A DNA stretch of 63,898 nucleotides from Pseudomonadota bacterium (GCA_021846225.1 JAJZCG010000003.1:1-63898); one strand, 5' to 3'; positions 1-7,854 are shown, counted from the first letter of the stretch. The notes: generated by a model from the sequence alone, not told the origin. Made by a program: numbers and translations.

Positions 1-2
1 AA

Positions 3-236
3 CATCGATCCATCCTGATCACCGCAAATCAGGCATTCGGCGAGTGGAATCATATATTTCCAGATCAGGCCATGACGCTCGCCGCAGTCGACCGCCTCGT
101 GCATCACTCAACCATTCTCGAGATGAATGTCGAAAGCTACAGGCGCCGTGCGGCAATTGACCGCAAACAAACCGTCGGCCGCACAGCAGCACGACAGACC
201 CAAAAGACGATCACAGAAACCGAACACGTTGATTGA
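3..236 (+). CDS. istB: IstB-like ATP-binding protein of an IS21-family element (3' end only)
   Basis: This is the C-terminal 77 residues of an IS21-type transposition helper; the 5' part lies outside the window. The reading frame contains the ITANQAFGEWNHIFPD and AVDRLVHHSTILEMNVESYR segments typical of IstB C-termini (AAA+ ATPase partner of the IstA transposase). It stops at TGA 234-236. Its presence means an IS21-type element runs off the left edge and ends shortly after this stop, within the decayed phage region. Family assignment is by motif recognition; the exact IS name cannot be given. Confidence 0.8.
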   Translation, partial: HRSILITANQAFGEWNHIFPDQAMTLAAVDRLVHHSTILEMNVESYRRRAAIDRKQTVGRTAARQTQKTITETEHVD

Positions 237-243
237 CGCAATA

Positions 244-266
244 TGATTGTCGCGCCGCGACAATCA
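244..266. repeat. 23-bp palindrome just downstream of istB
   Basis: TGATTGTCGCG and CGCGACAATCA face each other around one central base, beginning TG and ending CA. It lies 7 bases after the istB stop. It could be part of the IS21-type right end (IS21 ends are usually TG...CA) or a transcription stop hairpin. No T-run follows on either strand, so the IS-end reading is slightly preferred, but the other IS end is not in the window for comparison. Confidence 0.4.
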
Positions 267-496
267 ACCGCCGATTAGTACTTGCATTCAACAACAAACA
301 CGATACCATCCAACACATCGCGGCTAGAATTTTCTCATCCTTATTGCCGCTCATTCTCATCCAGATCGTCGCGCTACAGGTGACGCCGCAGCAGGCCAAC
401 CAGATGGCGCATGGCCTGACCTACGCGATCCAGCAAGAGCTGATCCGGCAACACCGCGACGGCGGCATCTTCTCCAGCACGAGCGGCCTACGATGA
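267..496 (+). pseudogene. 5'-truncated ORF remnant behind the IS21-type element
   Basis: An open frame runs into this segment from the IS end and closes at TGA 494-496, overlapping the next ATG (493) as ATGA. The last 40 residues (for example TPQQANQMAHGLTYAIQQEL) look like a normal soluble coding tail, whereas the first part reads through IS-proximal sequence. The ATGA coupling to the following gene suggests this was the upstream member of a phage operon whose 5' part was removed by the IS insertion. I do not recognise the protein family. Confidence 0.35.
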
Positions 497-900
497 GCGG
501 GCCGCGCACGAAAAAAACCCGGCCGCCCCACCCGCCGCGCGACGTACTGAAAAAAATATCAGGCGCCGAGGTTCTCGAAGCTGGGGGCAGCATTTTGTCG
601 CAGTTTGTAGCGCTGGTTTTCGAGGGGTTCCGGCAAGCATCCAGCCACGTCAAGGCGGCCCTCCCAGCGCACACTTCAGAGGCCGAGGCTGACGCCGTTG
701 ACGCCGCTTTGGCCCTATGTTTCGGCGCAACGGTCCGCCTGTTGCTGGCGGACTGTGGCGGCCAGGCGTGCGCCAGCGACCCTTCGGATGCCGGAAAATT
801 GCTGCGCCTGGTTATGCTGGGTGCGATCATGAACGCCGCGGGCCATACCGGCGAAATTAAGGAAACCGTGCCATGCCAACCTCAAAACCGGCCAAACTGA
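493..900 (+). CDS. Hypothetical protein in a phage-like gene cluster
   Basis: A 135-residue protein of unknown family. The N-terminus is basic and proline-rich (KKTRPPHPPRD), followed by a mostly helical, alanine-rich body with three cysteines. It starts at an ATG overlapping the preceding stop and ends 28 bases inside the next gene, so three consecutive frames overlap in the compact way of phage operons. Its place directly before a terminase-small-subunit-like gene suggests a phage packaging-region protein, but no function can be assigned. Confidence 0.5.
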   Translation: MSGPRTKKTRPPHPPRDVLKKISGAEVLEAGGSILSQFVALVFEGFRQASSHVKAALPAHTSEAEADAVDAALALCFGATVRLLLADCGGQACASDPSDAGKLLRLVMLGAIMNAAGHTGEIKETVPCQPQNRPN

Positions 901-1547
901 CCGCGCGCGCATATGCGCGACACCGGGGATGCGACGCCAAAACCGTGCGCAAAGCTCTGGCCGCTGGCCGGATCACGGGCGAGCGCACCGAGGCCGGCGA
1001 ATGGTTGATCGACGCGGCGGCAGCGGACATAGAGTGGGAGCAGCAAACCCACCCGGCGCATGGTGGCACTCGCAAAAAAGGCGAGCCTGTGACCCACGGC
1101 GGCCCTGAGCTTGACGCGGCACCCGCTGCAGCGCCTCAAATGCCGCCCCAAAACGGGACAACCCCGGCGCCTGGCGCAACGCAACAAGATGACCCTGACA
1201 AAATCGGGCCGTACAACAAGAGCCTTGCAAAAGAAAAGCACTTCAAAGCTTTGATGGCCGAGATCGAGTACCAGATCGAGATTGGCGCGCTGGTGTGCAA
1301 GGCGGACAACGATAAGGCCGTGTTCGCCTTCCATCGCACGATCCGCGACCGGATTCTGAACATCCCTGACCGGATCGCCGCTGTGCTGGCGGGCGAGGCG
1401 GACCGAGAGAAGGTGCATGGCATTTTGAGCAAGGAGCTGCGCCAGGCGCTCACCGAGCTGGCCGACCTGGCTGAGCAGGACGACCCCGCCGCGCGCCCCG
1501 AGGATGCAAAACCCGCGTCACCAAAATCAAAAAAGGCCGCCACCTGA
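873..1547 (+). CDS. Phage terminase small subunit-like protein (Nu1-type), probable prophage remnant
   Basis: A 224-residue protein in three parts. Residues about 1-60 form a helix-turn-helix-like domain (RAYARHRGCDAKTVRKALAA). A low-complexity Ala/Pro linker spans about 65-110. The C-terminal half contains NKSLAKEKHFKALMAEIEY and a long helical stretch ending in RQALTELADL. This layout is like phage DNA-packaging Nu1/terminase small subunits, which bind DNA and recruit the large subunit. An AAGGAAA purine run precedes the ATG. No large terminase follows, so the packaging module is incomplete. The family call is by resemblance only. Confidence 0.55.
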   Translation: MPTSKPAKLTARAYARHRGCDAKTVRKALAAGRITGERTEAGEWLIDAAAADIEWEQQTHPAHGGTRKKGEPVTHGGPELDAAPAAAPQMPPQNGTTPAPGATQQDDPDKIGPYNKSLAKEKHFKALMAEIEYQIEIGALVCKADNDKAVFAFHRTIRDRILNIPDRIAAVLAGEADREKVHGILSKELRQALTELADLAEQDDPAARPEDAKPASPKSKKAAT

Positions 1548-1570
1548 TCCGCATTGGCGTTCAGAGCGAC

Positions 1571-2218
1571 GTGGCGAAGCTGCGCAACATGCTCACCGCC
1601 TTCGACGACACCCAGCTGCCCTACACGGTGGCCCGCGCCCTCACCATGACGGCGCAGGACGCGCAGAAGGCTGTGCAGGCGCGTATGCCCAGCGAATTTA
1701 TCCTGCGGCGAGACTGGATCGTGAAAGGCATCCGGGTGGTGCCGGCGCGTAAGGACAACCTGGTGGCGATGGTTTACAGCATCGACCCCTTCATGGGGCG
1801 CCAGGAATACGGCGGCCAGAAAATCCCCATGGACGGCGGGCGCAACCTCGCCATCCCTCTTTCCGGCGCGCGGCCGAGCGACTCCGACATTATCCCGAGC
1901 GCGCTGCTCCCCGGCAACCTCGGCAAAGCCCAGTACACGATCAGCAAGAAGAGTGGCAAGGAGGTCACGATGAAAGGGACTGGCGGCGCTGCCTTCCGGC
2001 TGGTCTCAAACGGCAGGACCTACCTGATGTTGCGCGCGGCGGGCGTGCTCAAGGTGATGTATCTCCTCACGCCGAGCGCCGAGGTCAATCCCCGGCTCAA
2101 TCTTGGCCCGATCACGCTGGAGACCGTCAAACAGCGCTTCGCGGTCAACTTCTTCACCGCCGCCCAGCAAGCGATGCTGAGCCGCCGCGAGCTGGGGACG
2201 CTCTCCGAAAAACCTTAG
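1571..2218 (+). CDS. Phage-type structural (possibly tail or head-completion) protein
   Basis: A 215-residue protein if started at GTG 1571. The frame is open further upstream and encodes a plausible basic N-terminus (VTKIKKGRHLIRIGVQSD) from about 1517, so the true start may be earlier and non-ATG. Early residues (ALTMTAQDAQKAVQARMPSE, then FILRRDWIVKGIRV) and the following beta-rich region resemble phage tail/neck proteins such as the gpZ type, but similarity is weak. It directly follows the terminase-like gene. A complete prophage would have terminase large subunit and portal genes between them, so deletion is likely. Confidence 0.45.
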   Translation: MAKLRNMLTAFDDTQLPYTVARALTMTAQDAQKAVQARMPSEFILRRDWIVKGIRVVPARKDNLVAMVYSIDPFMGRQEYGGQKIPMDGGRNLAIPLSGARPSDSDIIPSALLPGNLGKAQYTISKKSGKEVTMKGTGGAAFRLVSNGRTYLMLRAAGVLKVMYLLTPSAEVNPRLNLGPITLETVKQRFAVNFFTAAQQAMLSRRELGTLSEKP

Positions 2219-2490
2219 GGCTTCCTCGCCGCTATTTCGCCGCCGCGCGCCAGGCGTGGCCGGTGGGGCCTCGCTGTAATTTTGCGCAAGACTTACCCCG
2301 CCTCGCCCGCGGCCTGGCGCGCGCCTCGCGCTAACAGTCCCCACCATTCCGGCTACGCCGCCGCGCGGCTGGCGCGCTGGTTGTTTGATAAATCCGCACA
2401 TTTCAGGCTGAGATTGTCAAAATCAAACGCAAAATCTCTAACAAAATCAAATATCTACCTAACGCGGAGACCTGCCGCCCCGGGGGCCAT
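2219..2490. other. Gene-free stretch after the phage remnant
   Basis: No convincing gene on either strand. Bases about 2390-2460 are noticeably A/T-rich compared with the surrounding GC-rich DNA, a typical sign of degraded or imported sequence. Confidence 0.4.
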
Positions 2491-2514
2491 AAAAAAACCT
2501 CCCGCTGGCGGGTT
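2491..2514 (-). terminator. Probable rho-independent terminator for the minus-strand HTH remnant
   Basis: On the minus strand the sequence reads AACCCGCCAGCGGGAGGTT followed by seven T residues (A-run 2491-2497 on the plus strand). The CCCGC/GCGGG stem plus a T-run fits an intrinsic terminator about 180 bases downstream of the HTH pseudogene. Confidence 0.55.
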
Positions 2515-2694
2515 AACGGGGTCGCGCGTTACCCGTGACGGGTGGCACCCGGGTAAGGACCCGCCAACTTTTGCCGGGTTCCTGCCGCGCACGAGGTCAC
2601 ACACTGCTGTATTCCAGAGCGCGCGACTGCCGACGCCACGAAATGTTGACCCGCCTGCCGCCCGCTTGAAACCGCCTGTGGCGGCATTCACCCG

Positions 2695-2906
2695 TCAACC
2701 CAGCGCAGCACGTTTCGGATAGACTATGCTGGCCTCTTCCCAGGCGATCACATCCTTGAGCCGATAGAATACTCGGCCCCCTGCCGTATGAACGGCGGCC
2801 CTTTGCCGCAACTTCGCCATTCATGCAGCGTTTTTGAGCTTGGATAACACGGCCGGCTCGACAGCTCTTCGGTGGTCAGGAAATCCCGGGGCTGCGGTTC
2901 TCGCAT
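2695..2906 (-). pseudogene. Frameshifted AlpA/excisionase-type HTH DNA-binding protein
   Basis: From ATG 2906 the minus strand encodes LTTEELSSRPCYPSSKTLHE, then WRSCGKGPPFIRQG, the usual core of small winged-helix excisionase/AlpA-like regulators (HTH_17 type). The frame breaks in a run of five G (minus strand, about 2775-2779). Continuing in the next frame gives RVFYRLKDVIAWEEASIVYP and a stop at 2695-2697, restoring the expected RVFYR...DV-W ending. The gene is therefore most simply read as a one-base deletion in a homopolymer. Such proteins normally control excision or gene expression of integrated elements, which fits the phage-like context. Confidence 0.65.
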
Positions 2907-3100
2907 GTCAGCGTATCTCCCAACGTGGCAATGGCGTAACAGCGGAGGGGCGCGCCGTGAATTACCAATCACCCCGCCGAGTTGCTATTTTCTGTTATAG
3001 TTCCTGTTTTGTACTTGTCTATCGTGCAAAAAAGCGGCCGCATTATTTGATCCGGTTTTGATCCTGGCGCACGCCTGGCCGCCGCCTCACTCTGCCAGCA

Positions 3101-3358
3101 TTACCGATACGCCTCGCGGCGGTGTGCTATGCAGATCACCAGCACCGTCAACACGTCATCGTTCAAGGTGTAAATCACCCGCCAGTCACCCACCCGCAAC
3201 CTATAACCGGGCTGGCCTTGCAAGGCTTTTACGTTCACGGCTGATCGCGGATCGCTTCCGAGACCGGCCAAAGCTTTCAAGATGCGCTCTTGAACGGGCC
3301 GATCCAAGCCTCGCAGATCGCGCCGCGCGGCGGGCGCAATCTCTATCTGCCAGGACAA
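3101..3358 (-). CDS. RelE/ParE-family toxin
   Basis: An 85-residue basic protein with the RelE/ParE fold pattern: N-terminal IEIAPAARRDLRGLDRPVQ helix region, then KALQGQPGYRLRVGDWRVIY and a C-terminal VLVICIAHRREAYR. The GYRLRVGDWRVIY strand and the terminal HRREAYR are hallmarks of RelE-type mRNA interferases. The start is TTG 3358, two bases after the antitoxin stop, so translation is likely coupled. It is the second gene of a type II toxin-antitoxin pair located between the phage remnant and tRNA-Ser. The family is clear; the target is inferred. Confidence 0.88.
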   Translation of the reverse strand: MSWQIEIAPAARRDLRGLDRPVQERILKALAGLGSDPRSAVNVKALQGQPGYRLRVGDWRVIYTLNDDVLTVLVICIAHRREAYR

Positions 3359-3360
3359 GT

Positions 3361-3666
3361 TCAGGCCGCGTTCAGATCAATGCCCAGCTCGGCGGCAACT
3401 TCGGCCAAGGGAACGCCGCGCGGACGGCCGGCAGCTTCCCAGGCCGCAATCGCAGCGCCGCCCAACTGGGCGTCATGAGCATCCTCAATCGCCTCGAGGG
3501 CCTCATAGTCCTCTATCGGCACAATAGCGGCAACCGGCTTTCCGTCATGAGTGAGCACCACCCGCGCCTTGTCATGGGCCGCATGGTACAAAACCTCACC
3601 AAACCGCATCCCCGCGGACTCGGCCGAGATCACTTCATCGTTTAAGGGCGCCAGAACTGTGCTCAT
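3361..3666 (-). CDS. Phd/YefM-family antitoxin
   Basis: A 101-residue acidic protein started at ATG 3666 (a longer frame exists upstream but lacks family character). It has the Phd/YefM layout: an N-terminal DNA-binding part with ISAESAGMRFGEVLYHAAHD, then RVVLTHDGKPVAAIVPIEDY, and an acidic C-terminal toxin-neutralising tail. It lies directly upstream of the RelE-type toxin. Members of this family repress their own operon and are degraded to release the toxin; whether this pair is active cannot be read from sequence. Confidence 0.87.
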   Translation of the reverse strand: MSTVLAPLNDEVISAESAGMRFGEVLYHAAHDKARVVLTHDGKPVAAIVPIEDYEALEAIEDAHDAQLGGAAIAAWEAAGRPRGVPLAEVAAELGIDLNAA

Positions 3667-3992
3667 GGCCTCGATATAGGACACCTGCCCCGCCCGTGCG
3701 AGTGAAAAGCGCATTTGCTCAAACCACCCCCAGCCAGTGCCTCCACCAACATCGCCCACATGCCATCATCCCTGGCGCCGGGCATGACCCGGGCCAGCCG
3801 GCCAGGCGCGTGCGGTCACCAAAAAAGGGGCATTCCCTATCCAAGATCACGAAAACGTGATTTCGCTTTTATCGTTCGCTAGAGCCCGTAACACTTCACT
3901 AGATGCCGCCAAATAGGTGCCGGTAGAGGTGTAGGCTTTCAACTCCGTAACGATTTTTTTCTCTGTTAAATCAGACTTTTAATGGCTATTTT
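3667..3992. other. Intergenic stretch between the toxin-antitoxin pair and tRNA-Ser
   Basis: No gene seen. It holds the antitoxin 5' region and a perfect small inverted repeat, ATCACG-AAAA-CGTGAT (3849-3864). The repeat could be a hairpin or an operator, but no further copy was noticed near the antitoxin start. The part next to the tRNA is A/T-rich. Confidence 0.5.
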
Positions 3993-4082
3993 TGGCGGAG
4001 AGACAGGGATTCGAACCCTGGGTACGCTTTCACGCACACACGCTTTCCAAGCGTGCGCCTTAAGCCGCTCGGCCATCTCTCC
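3993..4082 (-). tRNA. tRNA-Ser (anticodon GGA)
   Basis: The minus strand folds as a 90-nt class II tRNA: acceptor stem GGAGAGA paired with TCTCTCC, discriminator G, encoded CCA (3993-3995). The D-arm contains TGGCCGAGCGGC, the anticodon loop is CTTGGAAAG giving GGA, and there is a long variable arm and the T-arm GGGTTCGAATCCC. The long variable arm and the GGA anticodon identify it as a serine tRNA. Its 3' end faces the phage-like block, the usual geometry for a tRNA used as an integration site. Confidence 0.96.
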
Positions 4083-4204
4083 CGCGCGGGGGCCTGCATA
4101 CCTAAACCCGGCGAATAGCTCAAGGGCACGGGAGCGGGAAAGCGCGCATATGCGTTGTTCTCTTTAAGGCTGAAGTTTATACATCCATTAACAAGGCAAG
4201 GTTG

Positions 4205-4954
4205 ATGGACAGCATTTTCGAGGTTTTTCCTGACTTAGGGGCGCTGGCGGACGGCCGTTTCGCTGGCGCTGCCTGCGCCAAGCCCACGATCATGATCGCC
4301 ATGACAGCGCGTACCGGCAGCACACATTTATGCGGCGCGCTCGCGGCGGCGGGCGATGTCGGCCGGCCGGGTGAGATATTCAACCCGCGCGGGGTGGCCA
4401 GGGCGGAGCGGGAGCGGCGCGGGGTGCGCTCATTCACCGATTATATGCGCTCCTTCAATGACGAACCCAGCCCGGTGTTCATCTTCAAAACCAACTGGCA
4501 GGATTTCGCCCCCTTCGCGCAGGACTGGCGCAGGCTCTTCCCCAACCTGCGCGTGGCGTATCTGGACCGCAAAAACCTAGCCGCCCAGGCTGTCTCGCTC
4601 TACCGGGCGCAGATCTCGGGAACCTGGCACCAACCGGCGCAGCAGGCGCGCGCAACCCCCGATGATCAGCGCCACAGCTTCGACCTCGCACGGATCTGCG
4701 CGCTCATGCAGGAGCTGAGTGCTGAGAAACAGGCGTGGGAGCGGTTTTTCAACGCCGAGGGCCTAACCCCGGCGCGGCTATTTTATGAGGATTTCCAGAA
4801 AGATGTGGGCATCGGGCTGGGTTTTCTGGCCCGGGAGATGAACCTCGGCCTGCGCCTGGAGGTGCCCCCCGGCACCGGCTTTGAGAAACTGGCGGACGCG
4901 CTGACCCTCGATTGGGTCGAGCGCGTGCAGCGGCATGTTTTACATATGACCTGA
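4205..4954 (+). CDS. Stf0-type sulfotransferase
   Basis: A 249-residue protein started at ATG 4205 (a TTG lies one codon upstream). The N-terminal MIAMTARTGSTHLCGALAAA is the 5'-phosphosulfate-binding loop of Stf0-like (trehalose 2-sulfotransferase type) enzymes, followed by GRPGEIFNPRG. The downstream VAYLDRKNLAAQAVSLYRA matches the 3'-phosphate-binding segment. The family transfers sulfate from PAPS to small carbohydrates or glycolipids. The substrate is unknown. It stands alone, upstream of a convergent transglycosylase gene. Confidence 0.8.
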   Translation: MDSIFEVFPDLGALADGRFAGAACAKPTIMIAMTARTGSTHLCGALAAAGDVGRPGEIFNPRGVARAERERRGVRSFTDYMRSFNDEPSPVFIFKTNWQDFAPFAQDWRRLFPNLRVAYLDRKNLAAQAVSLYRAQISGTWHQPAQQARATPDDQRHSFDLARICALMQELSAEKQAWERFFNAEGLTPARLFYEDFQKDVGIGLGFLAREMNLGLRLEVPPGTGFEKLADALTLDWVERVQRHVLHMT

Positions 4955-4961
4955 GCGCCGC

Positions 4962-6179
4962 TCAGGATTGTGCCTCCGGCGGCAGCACCATGCAGCCGGT
5001 CGGCCCGGTGGAGAGCCGGCTGCATGCGTTCACCGCATCGTCATGCGGCAGGCCCACCACGCGGGCGCGGTACTTCACATGCCCCGCGCTCACCACCGAC
5101 ATCACCACGGGATGACCGTTGATCAGCATCTGCACGGCTGAAAGCTCCGCCATGCCCAGCGCCGCCCGGGCGTTGGAGGAGGTGTCATAAGCGCCGACCT
5201 GAATCGCCCAGCCAGCCGTATGGTGGGAGGCCGGGGTATAATCCGGCGCGGGCCGGGCCTGAACAGGCATATGCGGTGCGGGCCGCGTGGTGTCGGCCAT
5301 GGCCGCGGGAATGATGGAGAAGGACGGATGCGGTGCGGGCGGCGGGGGCGGCTCCGGCATGGGGGCGGGCGGCGCGATGGCCGCGGCGCGCACCGGCGCC
5401 GGGGTATAAACCGAGGACACAGGCGCGATGGACGCCACCTGCACCGGCGCCAGCGGGTTCTGCTGCATTTGCCGCGCAGGCGCATCCGGGTTGAAGCCCG
5501 GCGGCAGCAGGCCGGGCGCTTCGCTCATCGGCTGGGTGTTCAGGGCGAGCTGGTCTGCCTGGGAGCGATGCACAGGGTAATAGCCCTGAATGTTCGGCGC
5601 GATCATCGCGACGTAGTTGATCGTCTCGCCGGGCAGCGGCGTGTGGTAGTTCATGTACGAATCCAGCCGCCCCGGCCCGGCGTTATACGCGGCCAGGAAC
5701 CCGGGTGAGCCGTAGACCTGATACATCTCGTGAATATAGGCGGTGCCCGCCATGATATTGTCGTAAGGGTTGAACGGGTCCTGCCCCAGGCCGTAGCGCG
5801 ACGCCATTTCCTGATACGTCGCCGGTTCCAGCTGCATCAGCCCCATGGCGCCGGCGGCGGAGACGATAAGCTGGCCGTCCAGATATTCATGTCCGCCGGA
5901 TTCCACGCGCATCACCTGGCGAATCCAGGTTGGCGGCACATCAAAACGGTTGGCGGCAATGTTGATGTAGGGCCCCCAAGGGTCGCCAGGCGGGCCGGGC
6001 GGGTTATAGTTGCCCGCCGCATGGGCGCGGTAATACGCAAGCGAGTAACCGTTCTGGGCAACCTGGTTGCCGCCCGCGCAAGCGGAGAGCAAGGCAAGGC
6101 CGGCGCACCCCAAAACCAGCCGGGCGCCGCGGCCGCCTTGCATCACCCGCATGGGCCGGAAACGGTATTTTGCGCTCAC
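4962..6179 (-). CDS. Lytic transglycosylase lipoprotein with SLT and SPOR domains
   Basis: A 405-residue envelope protein. GTG 6179 is preceded by a good GGAGG site eight bases upstream; ATG 6152 and 6143 are alternatives. A lipobox (ALLSAC, about residue 34) implies lipid anchoring. Residues about 65-205 form the SLT domain with the catalytic-Glu context MRVESGGHEY, MGLMQLEPATYQEMA and AYNAGPGR. A Pro/Ala-rich linker then leads to a C-terminal SPOR domain (WAIQVGAYDTSSNARAAL). The family cleaves peptidoglycan glycan strands, and SPOR domains bind denuded glycan at division sites. A role in septal wall turnover is inferred. Confidence 0.92.
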   Translation of the reverse strand: MSAKYRFRPMRVMQGGRGARLVLGCAGLALLSACAGGNQVAQNGYSLAYYRAHAAGNYNPPGPPGDPWGPYINIAANRFDVPPTWIRQVMRVESGGHEYLDGQLIVSAAGAMGLMQLEPATYQEMASRYGLGQDPFNPYDNIMAGTAYIHEMYQVYGSPGFLAAYNAGPGRLDSYMNYHTPLPGETINYVAMIAPNIQGYYPVHRSQADQLALNTQPMSEAPGLLPPGFNPDAPARQMQQNPLAPVQVASIAPVSSVYTPAPVRAAAIAPPAPMPEPPPPPAPHPSFSIIPAAMADTTRPAPHMPVQARPAPDYTPASHHTAGWAIQVGAYDTSSNARAALGMAELSAVQMLINGHPVVMSVVSAGHVKYRARVVGLPHDDAVNACSRLSTGPTGCMVLPPEAQS

Positions 6180-6468
6180 AGTCTAAGCCTCCACTTTATA
6201 ACCATCGGCCGCGGGAGATGACCTGATCTCCAATGGCCGCCAGCATTGCGCGCGGGGCGGATTAGGCTGCCACGCATCGGACCAAACCAACGCCTGTACA
6301 CCGCCACGGGGCGGCCTTTGGCGCGGCACCGTCATATTGCGTGTATCTCGCTCAATAACGGCTTAAACAAGGCAGTGTAACCCATTAAGCTAGAACACAA
6401 CTCGCAGCAAGGGAAACTTCTGGCGCCGCAACGCTATCTCGCCCCGGCGGGCGATGGTAAACAGGGCC
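6180..6468. other. Divergent intergenic region
   Basis: This 289-base gap separates the divergent transglycosylase and small lipoprotein genes and must contain both promoters. I see no confident -35/-10 pair, terminator or RNA gene. Confidence 0.4.
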
Positions 6469-6840
6469 ATGCCGCTGAATCACCCCCGGAAAAACCTTTG
6501 TCTGGCTCTGCTGGGCGCCCTGCCCCTTCTCGCCGGCTGCGCCGCGCGCGCGCCGGTGCAACCCCTGGCGCAGACCTCACCGCTGCGCGGCCGGCTGAGC
6601 ACCGGCACCGTGATTGCCGTGCGCCCCGTGGACGTACCCGCCGGCAACGCCGCCTTGGCGCGGGTGCTCGCCGGGCTGGGCCAGCCCACGGCCAGCGATC
6701 CGCCGCCCGCCGAGGAGGTCGTCATCCGCCGCCCCGATTCCAGCGTCGTCTCCGTGGTTGAGGCGCGCCAGCCGGGCTTCTCCCCGGGGGAGCGCGTGAA
6801 CATCGCGGAAGCCGCGGCCACGGCGCTGCATCCTCAATAA
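6469..6840 (+). CDS. Small lipoprotein (SlyB/PcP-like)
   Basis: A 123-residue protein started at ATG 6469 (ATG 6454 is an alternative). It has a lipoprotein signal peptide: basic start, hydrophobic LCLALLGALPLL, lipobox LAGC. The mature part contains LSTGTVIAVRPVDV and ends with VVSVVEARQPGFSPGERVNI, reminiscent of SlyB-type outer-membrane lipoproteins, but the glycine-zipper middle segment typical of that family is missing or shortened. An IS1595-type transposon is inserted right behind its stop codon, with the last stop base inside the target duplication, so the protein itself is intact. Confidence 0.7.
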   Translation: MPLNHPRKNLCLALLGALPLLAGCAARAPVQPLAQTSPLRGRLSTGTVIAVRPVDVPAGNAALARVLAGLGQPTASDPPPAEEVVIRRPDSSVVSVVEARQPGFSPGERVNIAEAAATALHPQ

Positions 6841-6847
6841 TCCGAGA
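6840..6847 (+). repeat. Left 8-bp target site duplication (ATCCGAGA)
   Basis: ATCCGAGA occurs here and again at 9416-9423, directly flanking the terminal inverted repeats. The first base is the final A of the upstream lipoprotein stop codon. Eight-base duplications are characteristic of the IS1595 family. Confidence 0.88.
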
Positions 6848-6868
6848 CGGAACTATCTGGTTGCCTAA
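6848..6868 (+). repeat. Left terminal inverted repeat (IRL)
   Basis: Begins CGGAACTATC and matches the inverted right end at 17 of 21 positions. A TATAGT hexamer (6882-6887) with an upstream TTGCCT in the IRL (15-bp spacer) could be the transposase promoter. It sits only seven bases before the start codon, which would make the mRNA nearly leaderless. Confidence 0.8.
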
Positions 6869-6894
6869 ATAGGGCACAACCTATAGTATGAGGC

Positions 6895-7854
6895 ATGTCC
6901 ACCGGTATGTCGCTTCGCGCCTTCAACGACCTGTTCCCCGATGAGGACGCGGCGCGGGCTTGGTTCGAGCGTGCCCGCTGGCCGAATGGACCTGAGTGTT
7001 ACCATTGCCGCGTCGCCGGCAACGCCGCCTTCATGCCGAAAACTAAGTTTTGGCACTGCAAGGCGTGCAAGAAGCAGTTCAGTGTCACTGCTGGCACGCC
7101 AATGGGCCGCACACATTTGCCCCTACTGACGTGGGCGCACGCAATCTATCTGATCGTGGCTTCCAGCAAGGGCATCTCGGCCGCGAAACTGAGCGAGATG
7201 TTGGATGTCCAATACGCCACGGCATGGCACCTCGGGCACCGCATCCGCGCCATGATGGCCGAAGCCAACCCGATCCTCGCCGGAGTGGTGGAGATCGACG
7301 AGATGTATGCTGGTGCGCCGCCGCGCAAGCGTGCCAAGCCCTCTCGCGATCACGACGACACCGATCCACCAGCTAACCCGCAGGGACGCGGGACGAAGCG
7401 TCCGCTCGTGCTGGTCGCCGTGCAACGGGACGGTGACGTGGTGGCGAAGGTCATTCCAACGCACAGCAAAGCCGCCATCGCGGACGCGCTCGATGGGGTG
7501 CTCGATCCAGTTGCGACCGTGATGACGGACGGGCTTCCGGCCTACAAGCACATCGGCAAGACGCAACCTCACCTCGCGGTCAACCACTCGGGTCGCGAAT
7601 ACGCGCGCACCGACGCGGCGACCCGGCAGCGCGTCCACGTCAACCGGGTCGAGTCGTTCAACGGCTTCATGCGCCGTGCCATCATCGGCGTGTTCCACAA
7701 CGTCTCGGTCAAGCACCTTGGCCGCTACACGGGTGAGGCGACCTTCCGCTGGAACCGCAAGGCCGATGCGTGCCTCACCCGCATGGCGCGGCTGGTGGCG
7801 AACGGCGAAGGTCGCATGCTCTCCTACTCGTTCCTCACGGCAAAGGCCGCGTGA
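6895..7854 (+). CDS. IS1595/ISXO2-family DDE transposase
   Basis: A 319-residue transposase. An N-terminal zinc ribbon uses C35/C38 and C55/C58 (CYHC and CKAC). The DDE core shows D135 in VVEIDEMYAG, D212 in TVMTDGLPAY and E253 in HVNRVESFNGF, followed by GVFHNVSVKHLGRYTGEATF and RWNRK, the signature of the ISXO2-like DDE_Tnp_IS1595 family. It would bind the inverted repeats and move the element, producing 8-bp duplications as seen here. Its TGA (7852-7854) overlaps the ATG of the downstream nuclease gene. No disruption is visible. Confidence 0.95.
   Translation: MSTGMSLRAFNDLFPDEDAARAWFERARWPNGPECYHCRVAGNAAFMPKTKFWHCKACKKQFSVTAGTPMGRTHLPLLTWAHAIYLIVASSKGISAAKLSEMLDVQYATAWHLGHRIRAMMAEANPILAGVVEIDEMYAGAPPRKRAKPSRDHDDTDPPANPQGRGTKRPLVLVAVQRDGDVVAKVIPTHSKAAIADALDGVLDPVATVMTDGLPAYKHIGKTQPHLAVNHSGREYARTDAATRQRVHVNRVESFNGFMRRAIIGVFHNVSVKHLGRYTGEATFRWNRKADACLTRMARLVANGEGRMLSYSFLTAKAA

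Noticed and set aside
233-300. Start of the 87-codon frame at TTG 233 as a real gene start
   Set aside because: It overlaps the istB stop and the IS-end palindrome; only the distal part looks like true coding sequence.
2219-2694. Short open frames on both strands between the phage remnant and the HTH pseudogene
   Set aside because: No ribosome sites, family motifs or consistent composition.
3667-3759. Longer N-terminus for the Phd-type antitoxin
   Set aside because: The extra 31 residues are Gly/Trp-rich and unlike the family, which starts at the ATG at 3666.
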